Source: Chitinophaga pinensis (GTDB lineage Bacteria > Bacteroidota > Bacteroidia > NS11-12g > UBA955). From it: a stretch of 55,239 nt of DNA. The notes beneath the pieces are model-generated. The model saw only the letters and a list, made by a program, of their open reading frames with translations. It was not told the origin of the DNA and searched no databases. A program made the translations under genes and the position numbers. Shown here piece by piece: positions 8,751 through 17,627 of the stretch (its first letter is position 1; every line of letters starts with the position of its first letter). The stretch spans positions 1-55,239 of the forward strand of contig CAMBXL010000014.1 of the NCBI GenBank assembly GCA_945871905.1. Direction: 5' to 3'.

Positions 8751-9167
8751 ATGACTCAAAATCAAAGACCTATCAGAGTGTTAATTGCCAAAGTTGGATT
8801 AGATGGCCATGACAGAGGTGCCAAAGTTATTGCAAGCTCATTAAGAGATGCCGGTATGGAGGTTATTTATACGGGATTAAGACAAACGCCCGAAATGGTT
8901 GTTAATGCGGCCTTGCAAGAAGATGTTGATGTGATAGGAATTAGTATTTTATCTGGCGCCCACAATACAGTGTTCCCTAAAGTTATTCAAATTATGAAAG
9001 ACAAAGGTTTGAATGATGTTCTTTTGATTGGTGGAGGTATTATTCCCGACGATGACATGCATACTTTAAACCAACAAGGCGTTGCTCAACTTTTCCCTCC
9101 AGGAACCAATACTGTAGATATTGTTAGCTATATCAAAGAGTGGGTTGCCAAAAACAGGAGTTTTTAA
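8751..9167 (+). CDS. Cobalamin-binding C-terminal subunit of methylmalonyl-CoA mutase
   Basis: The 138-residue protein is a free-standing B12-binding domain. It has the base-off/His-on signature DGHDRG (DxHxxG) near residue 19, SILSG near residue 64, and a GGG turn near residue 95. Homology is to the C-terminal domain of methylmalonyl-CoA mutase, which interconverts methylmalonyl-CoA and succinyl-CoA. Because the catalytic barrel is missing, a separate large subunit must exist outside the window. A cobalamin adenosyltransferase gene lies at 36787-37332 and carboxylase subunits at 3626 and 25169, so the propionyl-CoA route is likely complete in this organism. Confidence 0.88.
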   Translation: MTQNQRPIRVLIAKVGLDGHDRGAKVIASSLRDAGMEVIYTGLRQTPEMVVNAALQEDVDVIGISILSGAHNTVFPKVIQIMKDKGLNDVLLIGGGIIPDDDMHTLNQQGVAQLFPPGTNTVDIVSYIKEWVAKNRSF

Positions 9168-9190
9168 ATACCTAATTAGGTCTCTGTTTT
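9151..9190. terminator. Probable bidirectional terminator between convergent genes
   Basis: AAAACAGGAG (9151-9160) pairs imperfectly with CTCTGTTTT (9182-9190), enclosing the 12-base perfect palindrome ACCTAATTAGGT at 9170-9181. U-rich tracts occur on both strands. It sits at the end of the B12-subunit gene and before the convergent arginase-fold gene. Confidence 0.45.
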
Positions 9191-9204
9191 CAACAATACC
9201 GCTT

Positions 9205-10278
9205 TTATGATTTCACACTAGCACGGTACCATTTTTCGGGTACTTCTCCCATTTTTGCTATGTCGTAATCAGCCTCATTGCACCCCACAAATTTAATAAC
9301 TTTCTTCTTTTGAGGCTGTTTGTCTGGAACTTGCATCCACCATCTGCCTGTCGCTAAACTGTTTATAAACAACATGTCTTCGCCGTTTTCTCCATGACAT
9401 TTATAAACAATGAAGTTTCTACTTTTTATGTTGGGATGGTCGTTAAAACGATTGTCAATGCCGTTTAATAAATACCATATCATTTGTGCTGCTTGCATTT
9501 GGTCGGTTTCGTTTTCCTTATTCAAAATAAAGTTATTGAGAAGATAAACGCCGATGTGATTCGAAATGCCCGCATAACGGCAAATAACACATGCTTCGTG
9601 GTTTGTTAGGCCGTTTGGTAATGATTCGGTAGCCGATGCAAAATCCTTATGTGCAATAGCCCTAAAATCAAATTCAAATAAATCAGCTTGACGAAGCAAT
9701 GGTTCTGTTTCAGCAATATTGTTTCGTGTATGTCCAAGTCCCATGTTTTCGCAAAAATGGTCGGAACATTCTTGAATGCTATCCAAAGTGTTCAAAAAGG
9801 TTTGAGTGCCAATAAATGAACTGTGGAAATGTTTGTTTTTCTTAAGGAGTTGTTTGGTAATTGAGTCTGCTGTAAGGTCGATGTATGGCGACACCAATGC
9901 GTAATCGATACTGCTGAAGTTGACCCCATTCAGCAATGCACTGCTGTAATTCATGGATTCCCCTATGATAATCGGAATAACATTGTTTTCTCTTAAAATA
10001 ATAAGGCACTCTGCCAATCCAGCATTGATATTGGCAACAGTGTTTTGGTGTTTTAAATTGCCCAAATCAGCAATTTCTATTCCTGAAAATTGGAAACTGT
10101 ATTGGTATAAATGTTTTCTGATTAAATCAGCATTTGGGCCTATCCCAATTATAGCAACATCCAAGCCACTTAATGATGGAAATAAGGTCGTGTTTAGTTG
10201 GATATTGGCACTTATTATCCCTTTATTTTTCTTCTTAATCAGGGTTTTGCTAATCGGTTCAAAAAATGATTCAATCAT
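9205..10278 (-). CDS. Arginase-fold protein of the formimidoylglutamase-like family, metal motifs degenerate
   Basis: The 357-residue protein follows the Bacteroidota family usually annotated formimidoylglutamase. Features are IADLGNL, PIIIGES, a C-terminal MIWYLLNGI, a RWWMQVP segment and a terminal EADYDIAKMGEVPEKWYRA. In active ureohydrolases the metals are held by GGDH, DxHxD and SxDxD. Here the matching positions read IGES, SPYID and EFDFR, so most manganese ligands are absent. This suggests a non-catalytic or altered role. It stands alone, divergent from the SDR gene. Family membership is fairly sure; function is not. Confidence 0.7.
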   Translation of the reverse strand: MIESFFEPISKTLIKKKNKGIISANIQLNTTLFPSLSGLDVAIIGIGPNADLIRKHLYQYSFQFSGIEIADLGNLKHQNTVANINAGLAECLIILRENNVIPIIIGESMNYSSALLNGVNFSSIDYALVSPYIDLTADSITKQLLKKNKHFHSSFIGTQTFLNTLDSIQECSDHFCENMGLGHTRNNIAETEPLLRQADLFEFDFRAIAHKDFASATESLPNGLTNHEACVICRYAGISNHIGVYLLNNFILNKENETDQMQAAQMIWYLLNGIDNRFNDHPNIKSRNFIVYKCHGENGEDMLFINSLATGRWWMQVPDKQPQKKKVIKFVGCNEADYDIAKMGEVPEKWYRASVKS

Positions 10279-10329
10279 GATTTCAATATTCCAAATAAAA
10301 TGCGACTTTTGTTGTATTAAAATTTCAAC

Positions 10330-11331
10330 ATGTTTGTAGTTACAGGTGCCAATGGTTTTTTGGGGAGTTATGTCGTTTGTTCTTTGTTAGACAAAGGATT
10401 GGAGGTTATGGCATTGCGTAGAGATAAGTCGGACATGTCTGAATTTAATGACATTTTTTCTCAACAATTTGGTGTTCCCTATCAGCAACATCCCCTTTTG
10501 AAATGGAAAGAAGTTGATTTATTGGATATTTTGAGCCTCGATGAATGGCTTTTGCCTTATCATATTGTTGTTCACTGTGCCGCCCAAGTTAGTTTTTTGC
10601 CAAAAGACAAAATGGCTATGACTGTTTCGAATGTCAATGTGACTAAAAATTTGGTAGATGCTTGTATCAAAGCTTCTGTCAAAAAAATGGTTTATGTAAG
10701 TAGTACTGCCGCTATTGGACGTTCTAAGGCGTTGCAAAATATTGATGAAGACTGTTATTGGGAGGACTCTGAGTTTAATTCGGATTACGCCATTAGTAAA
10801 CACAATGCTGAACTCGAAGTTTGGCGAGGGATAGAGGAAGGGCTCAATGCAGCGATTGTTAACCCCTCTATTATTTTGGGTTATGGCAATTGGGCAAAAG
10901 GTTCTTGTGCTTTATTCAAGTCTGTAGCCTCAGGAATGAAATTTTACACCAAAGGAGTGAATGGTTTTGTTGGGGTAAAAGACGTGGCTGAACTTATTTT
11001 TATCCTCTCTCAATCTGATATTAAAGGGCAGCGCTTTATTGTCAACTCTGAAAACTGTTCTTATCAGTTTGTTTTTAATACGATGGCAAAAGCACTCGGA
11101 AAAGCAGAGCCAACATTTGAGATAAAACCACAGTATGAATGGTTTTTTAAATTAGGAATCAGGTTTATGCACTTATTTGGTGTCTCCAAAACGATTAATG
11201 CGCAAACCATCCATACTTCTTTGAATCAGTTTAACTATTCATCAGACAAAATTCGCAAACAATTGGATTACACTTTTCAGCCTATTCAAGCGGTTATTCA
11301 AGAAACGGCGCAAAAATACCAATCTAAATAA
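10330..11331 (+). CDS. NAD(P)-dependent epimerase/dehydratase (extended SDR)
   Basis: The 333-residue protein begins directly with the Rossmann motif VTGANGFLGSYVV (TGxxGxxG) and has the catalytic pair YAISK (YxxxK) near residue 156, with a serine-rich strand VYVSSTAAIG before it. The pattern NPSIILGYGNW and the C-terminal half resemble dihydroflavonol-4-reductase-like and 3-beta-HSD-like reductases. Substrate is not predictable. It is divergent from the arginase-fold gene, with about 50 bases between the two starts. Confidence 0.85.
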   Translation: MFVVTGANGFLGSYVVCSLLDKGLEVMALRRDKSDMSEFNDIFSQQFGVPYQQHPLLKWKEVDLLDILSLDEWLLPYHIVVHCAAQVSFLPKDKMAMTVSNVNVTKNLVDACIKASVKKMVYVSSTAAIGRSKALQNIDEDCYWEDSEFNSDYAISKHNAELEVWRGIEEGLNAAIVNPSIILGYGNWAKGSCALFKSVASGMKFYTKGVNGFVGVKDVAELIFILSQSDIKGQRFIVNSENCSYQFVFNTMAKALGKAEPTFEIKPQYEWFFKLGIRFMHLFGVSKTINAQTIHTSLNQFNYSSDKIRKQLDYTFQPIQAVIQETAQKYQSK

Positions 11332-11335
11332 GCGT

Positions 11336-11431
11336 TTACCAGTTTGCCTCAGGATAAGCGAGAGGTAAATATTGCATGTCGGCAAGTATATGGCCTAAAT
11401 GCTCGGTATGTATTCCTTTTTTACTTCCTGT
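11336..11431 (-). pseudogene. paaC: Remnant of the 3' end of paaC (phenylacetyl-CoA epoxidase subunit)
   Basis: The minus strand encodes about 30 codons ending in a stop at 11336-11338. The last residues read GSKKGIHTEHLGHILADMQ followed by YLPLAYPEANW. This agrees closely with the conserved C-terminus of PaaC, the structural subunit of the ring-1,2-phenylacetyl-CoA epoxidase (pattern HTEHLG-x-LAEMQ ... RAYP ... W). An in-frame stop lies just upstream at 11432-11434, and no further paaC-like sequence is visible up to creD. This is a decayed or truncated gene. Identification is by remembered family pattern. Confidence 0.6.
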
Positions 11432-11434
11432 TTA

Positions 11435-11727
11435 TATTGAGTTTACTTTCTGAATATTAAAATTTGCTGAACTCAATAGATTTGTTACCCTTGAATACTA
11501 GACTAGTATTAGCTTAATTGACGATTGCCAAAGCCAGTTTCTAAACCACTCATGGCTATTAATCTAAATCATTCAACTGCATACTAACAAATTTCGCTGT
11601 ATAAAAACTGTTAGCATTATAAAATTTGGTACAAGGGATTATTAAAAAAATCTCCCTTACAGAATTTAGTTTTTCTTTTATAATTCCAATTCTATTAATT
11701 GAAAATAATATAGGTAATAGTCAATAA
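11435..11727. other. Intergenic stretch without recognisable gene
   Basis: This AT-rich interval between the paaC remnant and creD has no open frame of coding character. The only structure noted is an imperfect AAGGGA/TCCCTT pairing around 11633-11662, which could terminate creD transcription poorly or not at all. Confidence 0.4.
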
Positions 11728-13056
11728 TTACGCTTCCTCATTTTTGTCTTTTGGAACAATGTTATACCAATCTATTTGGCGAGAGAAATACATCACTAAT
11801 CCAAGGATAATAAATATTCCAATACTGCCTATTAACAATGAGTAATCTTGCAATTGAATGATAACGAAAATAAAGGAATATAAAATAACCAAAATGCTGC
11901 TAATTAGATAAGTCAGTTTGTTCGATTTTAAAATGGCTTTTATGTATCCAGCTATGAGTAACAATGTAGATAATGCCGAAATAATAAAGGAAAAGTTGAA
12001 TTTTACATGTTCGGATATTGACAATAATAAAGTATAAAATACAATCAATGCAATACCAACTAAGATGTATTGAATTGGGTGAATAAATATTTTGTTGAGT
12101 ATTTCAATAAAGAAGAAAGTGAGGAAGGTAAATACAATGAATAAAATAGCATATTTTATTGAACGATATGATTTTTGATAGCTGTCAACAGGGAGTAGTA
12201 AGTCGATTCCAAATGCCGAAGGACTGATGCTATATTCACTGTTTAACCAAGCTTGAGGGAAGTTTCTGTTTAGGTGTAAAATATTCCAATTTGCGCTAAA
12301 TCCGGTGTCTGAAGTTGTTCTGCTATCAGGTAAAAATGAGCCATTAAAACTTGGGTTTTTCCATGAAGAACGAATGTTTACATCGGTCGTTTTTCCAAGT
12401 GGCGTAAAATATAATTTTTGACTCCCTTTTAAGTTGATATTGAAAGAAAAGTCATATTTCATGCTGTCGTCAACAGTGACTTGTATAGGAGCATTAATGC
12501 CGCTTTTTACCACATCATTGCTTATCACTCCTGGGTTGAACGAATATTCTTTGTTGTTCCAAGTCAGCTTAATTTGTTGTTCTATTCCTCTTAAGTCATC
12601 GATACCACAAGTGATGTGTGCTTCGTCCAATAATAAATTGGCCTTGTCTATATCGAAATTAGAAAGTTGAAGGTTGTCAAAACTACCCGATAATTCTAAC
12701 TTTGAATTGTAAACGACAATTTCGTAGATGCCTCTGTTTCTTTGTTCAGGTAATATTTCACCCTTTATGTTAAGTTGGTTGGGCAGTATGTGGATATAGT
12801 CTTTTACTTTTATTATTCTTTCTGCTTCTATGTTGTTTTGTTCTTTAACAAATTTGTAATAAGGAATGGTAATAATTGGTCCAGAAATGGTTTGTTCTTC
12901 ACCCCATTTTGAGCTAACCTCAGTAATGGCTTCTTCTTGTGTGGTTTCACGTTCTGTGATTAAGTTTTGTATAGATACCGTAGGTATTAATAACAAAATG
13001 ATAATAATGATAATTGAACCTATTTTGAAGTAAAGATTGCTTTTTAGACTAGACAT
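11728..13056 (-). CDS. creD: CreD family inner-membrane protein
   Basis: About 442 residues. An N-terminal membrane span (IIIIIILLLIPTVSI) is followed by the family's landmark sequence ITERETTQEEAITEVSSKWG and GPIITIPYYKF, then a periplasmic domain of about 200 residues, and about six membrane spans in the C-terminal half. This is the layout of CreD, an inner-membrane protein linked to envelope integrity whose exact activity is unknown. I chose the ATG at 13056 over the upstream TTG at 13083, because a -7 box at 13081-13088 overlaps the latter. No creBC sensor genes are adjacent. Confidence 0.88.
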   Translation of the reverse strand: MSSLKSNLYFKIGSIIIIIILLLIPTVSIQNLITERETTQEEAITEVSSKWGEEQTISGPIITIPYYKFVKEQNNIEAERIIKVKDYIHILPNQLNIKGEILPEQRNRGIYEIVVYNSKLELSGSFDNLQLSNFDIDKANLLLDEAHITCGIDDLRGIEQQIKLTWNNKEYSFNPGVISNDVVKSGINAPIQVTVDDSMKYDFSFNINLKGSQKLYFTPLGKTTDVNIRSSWKNPSFNGSFLPDSRTTSDTGFSANWNILHLNRNFPQAWLNSEYSISPSAFGIDLLLPVDSYQKSYRSIKYAILFIVFTFLTFFFIEILNKIFIHPIQYILVGIALIVFYTLLLSISEHVKFNFSFIISALSTLLLIAGYIKAILKSNKLTYLISSILVILYSFIFVIIQLQDYSLLIGSIGIFIILGLVMYFSRQIDWYNIVPKDKNEEA

Positions 13057-13080
13057 AATTGTATTGTTAAAGAATTGGAG

Positions 13081-13088
13081 CAAACATA
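13081..13088 (-). promoter_or_regulatory. -7 box of creD
   Basis: The minus strand reads TATGTTTG, matching TAnnTTTG. Transcription would start near 13075, leaving a leader of about 18 bases to the ATG at 13056 and ruling out the TTG at 13083. Confidence 0.45.
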
Positions 13089-13156
13089 AAATAAATAGAG
13101 AATGCTTAATTAAGTTTCTGATTAACAGAGTTTAATTAACGATAAATGGTTTTGGA

Positions 13157-13606
13157 TTAAGTTCTTTTCGATTGAAAAAAAGTTTGCATCAAATCTCTAC
13201 ATTCTGACTCTAAATAACCGCCTGTTATTTCAGTTTTATTAGTAAAGTTGTCAGAATTGATGTGTTTACTGTATCCTGTTTTGGGTTCGAATGCGCCAAA
13301 TACTACTTTGGAAATTCGACTGTGTTTAATAGCACCCATACACATTACGCAGGGTTCCACCGTAACATACAAAGTGCAATCATCCAAATATTTAGTGTTA
13401 AGATGGTTGGAAGCAGAAGTAATGGCAAGCATCTCGGCATGTGCGGTTACATCGTTTAATGTTTCAGTCTGGTTATGCCCTTTGCCAATAATTTGATTGT
13501 TGCAAACCACCACTGCCCCAATTGGGACCTCATCTAGGTCATAAGCTTTCTGTGCTTCAGCTATGGCCTTGTTCATAAATAAGGTGTTGTAGTCTAATAA
13601 ATCCAT
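13157..13606 (-). CDS. tadA: Nucleoside/tRNA adenosine deaminase (TadA-like)
   Basis: The 149-residue zinc deaminase shows the canonical HAE (VTAHAEMLAI) and PCxxC (TVEPCVMCMGAI) zinc-binding and proton-shuttle motifs, with VPIGAVVV before them and the GGYLESECRDLMQTFF tail. These fit TadA, which converts wobble adenosine 34 to inosine in tRNA-Arg. Closely related guanine deaminases cannot be fully excluded. The ATG at 13606 is preferred to the TTG two codons upstream. It lies upstream of creD on the same strand, with a 73-base gap. Confidence 0.85.
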   Translation of the reverse strand: MDLLDYNTLFMNKAIAEAQKAYDLDEVPIGAVVVCNNQIIGKGHNQTETLNDVTAHAEMLAITSASNHLNTKYLDDCTLYVTVEPCVMCMGAIKHSRISKVVFGAFEPKTGYSKHINSDNFTNKTEITGGYLESECRDLMQTFFQSKRT

Positions 13607-13761
13607 AGGCAATGATACAATTTTTTGTGAACTTTAATCCCGCTTAATAAAACTAAACTAAATTAATTTATTGGTTATTTGTTAATTATATTCTATAGCT
13701 ATTTTTGTTTTTAAATCAGTGAAAATTAGATAGTTTTTATTCAATTAATAAATAGATTTAG

Positions 13762-13769
13762 TATTTTTG
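13762..13769 (+). promoter_or_regulatory. -7 box of the lipoprotein gene at 13791
   Basis: TATTTTTG at 13762-13769 matches TAnnTTTG and lies 21 bases before the ATG. The -33 region is T-rich but has no clean TTTG. Confidence 0.4.
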
Positions 13770-13790
13770 TAGTGTTCAAATAAAAATAGT

Positions 13791-14633
13791 ATGAAAAAAT
13801 CAGAACTAAACTTTGTCGTTTTGCTTGGAATGATTCTCCTAGCATCTTGCAGTGGCCAAATTAGATTAACCGAGACAGAATCAATTGGTAAAGACGCAGT
13901 AAAAAATTCTGTATGTGAAAATGATGATATTAAGGTTACTTATGACATGTGGGGAGAAAATGGAATAATGTATTTCTCTTTGTATAACAAAACAGATAAA
14001 CCAATTTACATCGATTGGAAGCGTTCTGTATTTATTTATAACGATTGGAAAAACAACTATTGGGTTGAAAAAACAACAACAGAATCTTTCTTAGCGCCAT
14101 CAGTAGATGGAAGAAACATAAGGTATACTAATAAAGTATCTACTATTACTGCAGAAAGAGTAACCTTTATCCCGCCAAAAACTTATGTTTCTGTTCCTAT
14201 GACTTATGTTATTTTCAAAAACATTACCCAAGTTAATACTGCAACAGCGGGTAACAACAAAGCTTCTGTTTTAATTACAGATGATTTGAGAAATGATAAG
14301 TCTGCTGCCTTGACCAAAATACCAAGTACTACAGGAAAAGGAAGTATTAATGTGTACCAAAAAACTTATACTTCTGAGACAACACCTGCTCGTTTTAGGA
14401 ATTTTTTGACTTATTCTCCTAATGAGAATTTCTCGACTGAAAAATACATAGAGAATGAGTTTATTATTAGCAAACACACTCAAATGTCAACAAAAAACTT
14501 CTTTGGGAAACCAACTAATGTTACAATAAATACAAATAATTTTGCTTCAAAATCAAAAACTAATTTAAAGGTATATTATTCACCTTATAAAAACGGAAGT
14601 AGCTTCTACAAAACTTTAATTCAAGTGAAGTAA
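13791..14633 (+). CDS. Hypothetical lipoprotein
   Basis: The 280-residue protein has a lipoprotein signal ending LLASC. The next part (SLYNKTDKPIYIDWKRSVFI) resembles an immunoglobulin-like beta domain describing a small exported protein. The C-terminus is rich in Asn, Thr and Lys and ends in beta-like segments. No enzyme motif is present. It is monocistronic, flanked by its own -7 box and a strong terminator. Confidence 0.75.
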   Translation: MKKSELNFVVLLGMILLASCSGQIRLTETESIGKDAVKNSVCENDDIKVTYDMWGENGIMYFSLYNKTDKPIYIDWKRSVFIYNDWKNNYWVEKTTTESFLAPSVDGRNIRYTNKVSTITAERVTFIPPKTYVSVPMTYVIFKNITQVNTATAGNNKASVLITDDLRNDKSAALTKIPSTTGKGSINVYQKTYTSETTPARFRNFLTYSPNENFSTEKYIENEFIISKHTQMSTKNFFGKPTNVTINTNNFASKSKTNLKVYYSPYKNGSSFYKTLIQVK

Positions 14634-14651
14634 CACCTTTTTCTTATATTC

Positions 14652-14688
14652 AAAAAAAGAGCTTATTATTGTGATAAGCTCTTTTTTT
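14652..14688 (+). terminator. Strong intrinsic terminator
   Basis: A perfect 15-base stem pairs 14652-14666 with 14674-14688 around a seven-base loop, ending in a run of seven Ts. The A and T runs make it work in both directions. It closes the lipoprotein gene. Confidence 0.85.
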
Positions 14689-14734
14689 GTTGTTTTTTAT
14701 CTTTCTATTTTAGTTGTATTTTGCAACCTTTAAA

Positions 14735-15697
14735 ATGAATCAATCCACTAAAAATGCGTTTGTGCAATTGCACGTTGCGGTATTTATATTTGGCTTCACA
14801 GCCATATTAGGTAAAATGATTACACAAGATCATTTTACTATCGTTTGGCATCGTATGTGGATAGCAGCTTTTGGATTTCTATTGTTCCCTCAGTTTATCA
14901 AAACGCTATTTAAAACCTCTCTTAAGCATTTTGTTTATTTGCTAGGAATTGGCTGCTTGGTTGCTATTCACTGGATTACTTTTTATGGGTCTATTAAAAT
15001 AGGTGACAGTGCCTCTCTTACCCTCGGTTGTTTTGGCTTAACTAGCACTTTTACATCGATACTTGAACCCCTTATTTATCGCAAAAAATTTGAAGTTTTG
15101 GAGCTTTTGCTCGGATTAATGGCTTTAATAGGTATCGCTATTATTGCATATTTCTCTCCTGATAATGCAGGTGCTGGAAATTATCCATTGGCCATTATCG
15201 TGGGTGTCTTTTCTTCATTTGTAGCCGCCCTTTTCTCAACTATTAATTCTACTTTGGCTAATAAAATTGATACCAAAGTAATGACTTTCGCCGAACTATT
15301 GGGAGGTTTCCTTTTCCTAAGTATATTCTTGGTTTTAAGTCTAGATATTCCTAATATTCTGCCAATAGATTCGTTCATGAAAGTTCCTTTAACAGACCAT
15401 CCTATGTTTATCAATTCGCCTTACGCTGATATTGTATGGATGCTTATTCTGTCATTGGTTTGTACCAATATCGCCTTTGTTCTAAACCTAAATGCCATGA
15501 AAAAAGTTTCGGCATTTACAGCCAATTTAGCCATTAATCTAGAGCCTGTTTATGGAATCATTTTAGCCGCATTCCTACTTAAAGAACACCATTTTTTAAA
15601 TCCATACTTTTATTTTGGTGCAGGTATCATTTTATTAAGTGTACTTATTCATTCTATTGTTAAATACCGTGCTAGAAAATATCAATCAAATAATTAA
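14735..15697 (+). CDS. EamA/DMT family transporter
   Basis: About 320 residues with ten predicted membrane spans in two EamA repeats (FGFTAILGKMI near the start, and IAFVLNLNAMKKVSAFTANL with NLEPVYGIILAAFLL in the second half). These are drug/metabolite transporter superfamily exporters of amino acids or other metabolites. The ATG at 14735 is chosen over a TTG at 14714. The 3' end overlaps the nitroreductase gene, opening a run of six closely packed genes to 20167. Confidence 0.87.
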   Translation: MNQSTKNAFVQLHVAVFIFGFTAILGKMITQDHFTIVWHRMWIAAFGFLLFPQFIKTLFKTSLKHFVYLLGIGCLVAIHWITFYGSIKIGDSASLTLGCFGLTSTFTSILEPLIYRKKFEVLELLLGLMALIGIAIIAYFSPDNAGAGNYPLAIIVGVFSSFVAALFSTINSTLANKIDTKVMTFAELLGGFLFLSIFLVLSLDIPNILPIDSFMKVPLTDHPMFINSPYADIVWMLILSLVCTNIAFVLNLNAMKKVSAFTANLAINLEPVYGIILAAFLLKEHHFLNPYFYFGAGIILLSVLIHSIVKYRARKYQSNN

Positions 15698-16241
15698 AAA
15701 CAGAAGGAGCATTTACCCTCGCGAATTCAATGGCAATCCTGTTTCGGATGAAGTCATTCAAGTGCTTTTGGAAAATGCGAATAATGCACCCAATCACAAG
15801 TCCAATTACCCTTGGCGATTCGTGGTTATAACAAAAGAATATGTGCCTCAATGGATTCAAAAGGCCATTGAGATTACTAACGCTTCTGAACCCAATGTGT
15901 CAGAGCAAAAAATAAGTAAGTTGACCAATATAGCCTCTCAAATTGGTGCTTGTATCGCTATTGTTTGGGATAAGGTAGAAGTGAATAAACACGAAATTGA
16001 AGATGTGTGCGCCATAGCATGCGCTGTCCAAAATATGTATTTAAGTTTGTCGCAGTTCGAGCATGTGGGTGGATATTGGAGTACCGGTCTTGGTACATAC
16101 AATCCTTCCATGTCTGAATTTTTGAAACTAACGCCACAACAGCAGTTGCTCGGTTTTTTTGTGTTGGGTCAAGTTGACCATAAACGTACCGAAGGAGTGA
16201 AAAAAAATGTAAATCAGTTTGTGAGATATTTCAACGAATAA
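15669..16241 (+). CDS. Nitroreductase family protein
   Basis: About 190 residues from a GTG at 15669 (LENINQIIKNRRSIYPREF), overlapping the transporter gene by 29 bases. The RRSIYP start, the NAPNHKSNYPWRFVV flavin-contact region and the terminal GFFVLGQVD are typical of FMN-dependent nitroreductases. The natural substrate is unknown. The MBOAT gene starts at the very next base after its stop, so translation is probably coupled. Confidence 0.82.
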   Translation: MLENINQIIKNRRSIYPREFNGNPVSDEVIQVLLENANNAPNHKSNYPWRFVVITKEYVPQWIQKAIEITNASEPNVSEQKISKLTNIASQIGACIAIVWDKVEVNKHEIEDVCAIACAVQNMYLSLSQFEHVGGYWSTGLGTYNPSMSEFLKLTPQQQLLGFFVLGQVDHKRTEGVKKNVNQFVRYFNE

Positions 16242-17627
16242 ATGACCTTTAACTCCATTCCATTTGTTTTATTTGTTCTGCTTTTTTTTCTTGTTTGGGC
16301 AAGAATAAAGCAAAATAATACACATAAATGGTTGTGGATTGTGTTAATGTCTTCTGTGTTTTATGCATGGTGGGATTGGCGTTTTTTAATTATCCTTTTT
16401 GCTACAGGGGCTATTGATTATTACACGGGAAATAAAATTATAAAAAACCCGCAATACAAAAAAGTATGGCTGTGGGTTTCTTTGGGTTCCAATATTCTCT
16501 CTTTAGTAGCCTTTAAATACAGCGCTTGGCTTGCCGGTCTCTTTGATCAGATGTTTCATACTCAAGTTGCTCAAGCATTGCCCGAATTTACATTGGTTGT
16601 GCCCGTTGGAATTAGTTTTTATACTTTCAATTCAATGAGCTATACTATCGATTTGTACAGGGGGAAAGCAAAAACAGCAGACTCCTTGCTTCACTTTTTT
16701 GCATTTATTTCCTTTTTTCCTCATTTAGTGGCTGGTCCCATTATTCGTGCTAAAGATATTTTAGGTCAATTAAGCCGAAATGCCACCGTGAACTATTTGC
16801 AAATCCTTAATGGGGTGAAAATAATTATTTGGGGCTTTTTTCAAAAAATGGTATTGGCAGATAATTTAGCTGTTTTTGTGAATGAAAAGTTTCAAGATGT
16901 AAATGCTACAAGTGATTCACTAACTTGGTGGCTTTGTATGCTCGGCTTTACTTTTCAAATCTATTTCGACTTTAATGGTTATTCTACCATAGCACGTGGA
17001 TTGGCAAAGTGTTGCGGTATTCATTTTAAGCTCAATTTCAACCAACCTTATCTCGCTCTTTCTTTTCGTTCATTTTGGCAAAAATGGCATATTTCGCTCT
17101 CTAGCTTTTTTAAGGAATATGTCTACAAATCATTGGGAGGTAACAAAGGGAACAGGTGGCAAACCGAAATCAATAAGTGGATTACTATGCTCGTTTCCGG
17201 AATATGGCACGGAGCCAATTTAACTTTCTTGTTTTGGGGAGCTATTCACGCATTTTTTCTTACCATTGAATCTTTATTGAAAGCCAAACTTAGAATCAAA
17301 ATACCTTCTTTTTTTTCTGCCTTTGTTGTAATGCTTGGGGTTGTTTTGGCTTGGGTGTTTTTTAGAGCAAATACTTTAGGAGACGCCATTTATGTGCTAG
17401 AGAAAATGCTGATTTTTAATTCTAATATTGAGGTAAAAACAGTTCTTTTGAGCAATGTGTTTATTTGGTTAGTCGTTTCTTTGGTGGTTGTTTATGGACC
17501 TCGTAAAGTAAATGTATTTGGCTTGCAAAAACAGGTTGTTGTCCAGTCACTTTTTTGGGGACTATTATTGCTTTCATGTATTTATCTTCATGGTCCTGAA
17601 CAACAATTTATTTATTTCCAATTCTAA
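16242..17627 (+). CDS. MBOAT family O-acyltransferase (AlgI-like)
   Basis: The 461-residue protein has about eleven membrane spans. The MBOAT active-site region reads SLSSFFKEYVYKSLGGNKG and then VSGIWHGANLTFLFWGAIHA, where the His of WHG is the catalytic residue. AlgI-type proteins move acyl groups across the membrane for O-acylation of exported polysaccharides or proteins. The next gene encodes an SGNH-like protein overlapping by one base, the usual partner arrangement (AlgI/AlgJ, PatA/PatB). The acceptor is not identifiable here. Confidence 0.9.
   Translation: MTFNSIPFVLFVLLFFLVWARIKQNNTHKWLWIVLMSSVFYAWWDWRFLIILFATGAIDYYTGNKIIKNPQYKKVWLWVSLGSNILSLVAFKYSAWLAGLFDQMFHTQVAQALPEFTLVVPVGISFYTFNSMSYTIDLYRGKAKTADSLLHFFAFISFFPHLVAGPIIRAKDILGQLSRNATVNYLQILNGVKIIIWGFFQKMVLADNLAVFVNEKFQDVNATSDSLTWWLCMLGFTFQIYFDFNGYSTIARGLAKCCGIHFKLNFNQPYLALSFRSFWQKWHISLSSFFKEYVYKSLGGNKGNRWQTEINKWITMLVSGIWHGANLTFLFWGAIHAFFLTIESLLKAKLRIKIPSFFSAFVVMLGVVLAWVFFRANTLGDAIYVLEKMLIFNSNIEVKTVLLSNVFIWLVVSLVVVYGPRKVNVFGLQKQVVVQSLFWGLLLLSCIYLHGPEQQFIYFQF

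Noticed and set aside
13057-13083. Upstream start for CreD
   Set aside because: The TTG overlaps the predicted -7 box at 13081-13088; the ATG at 13056 is preferred.
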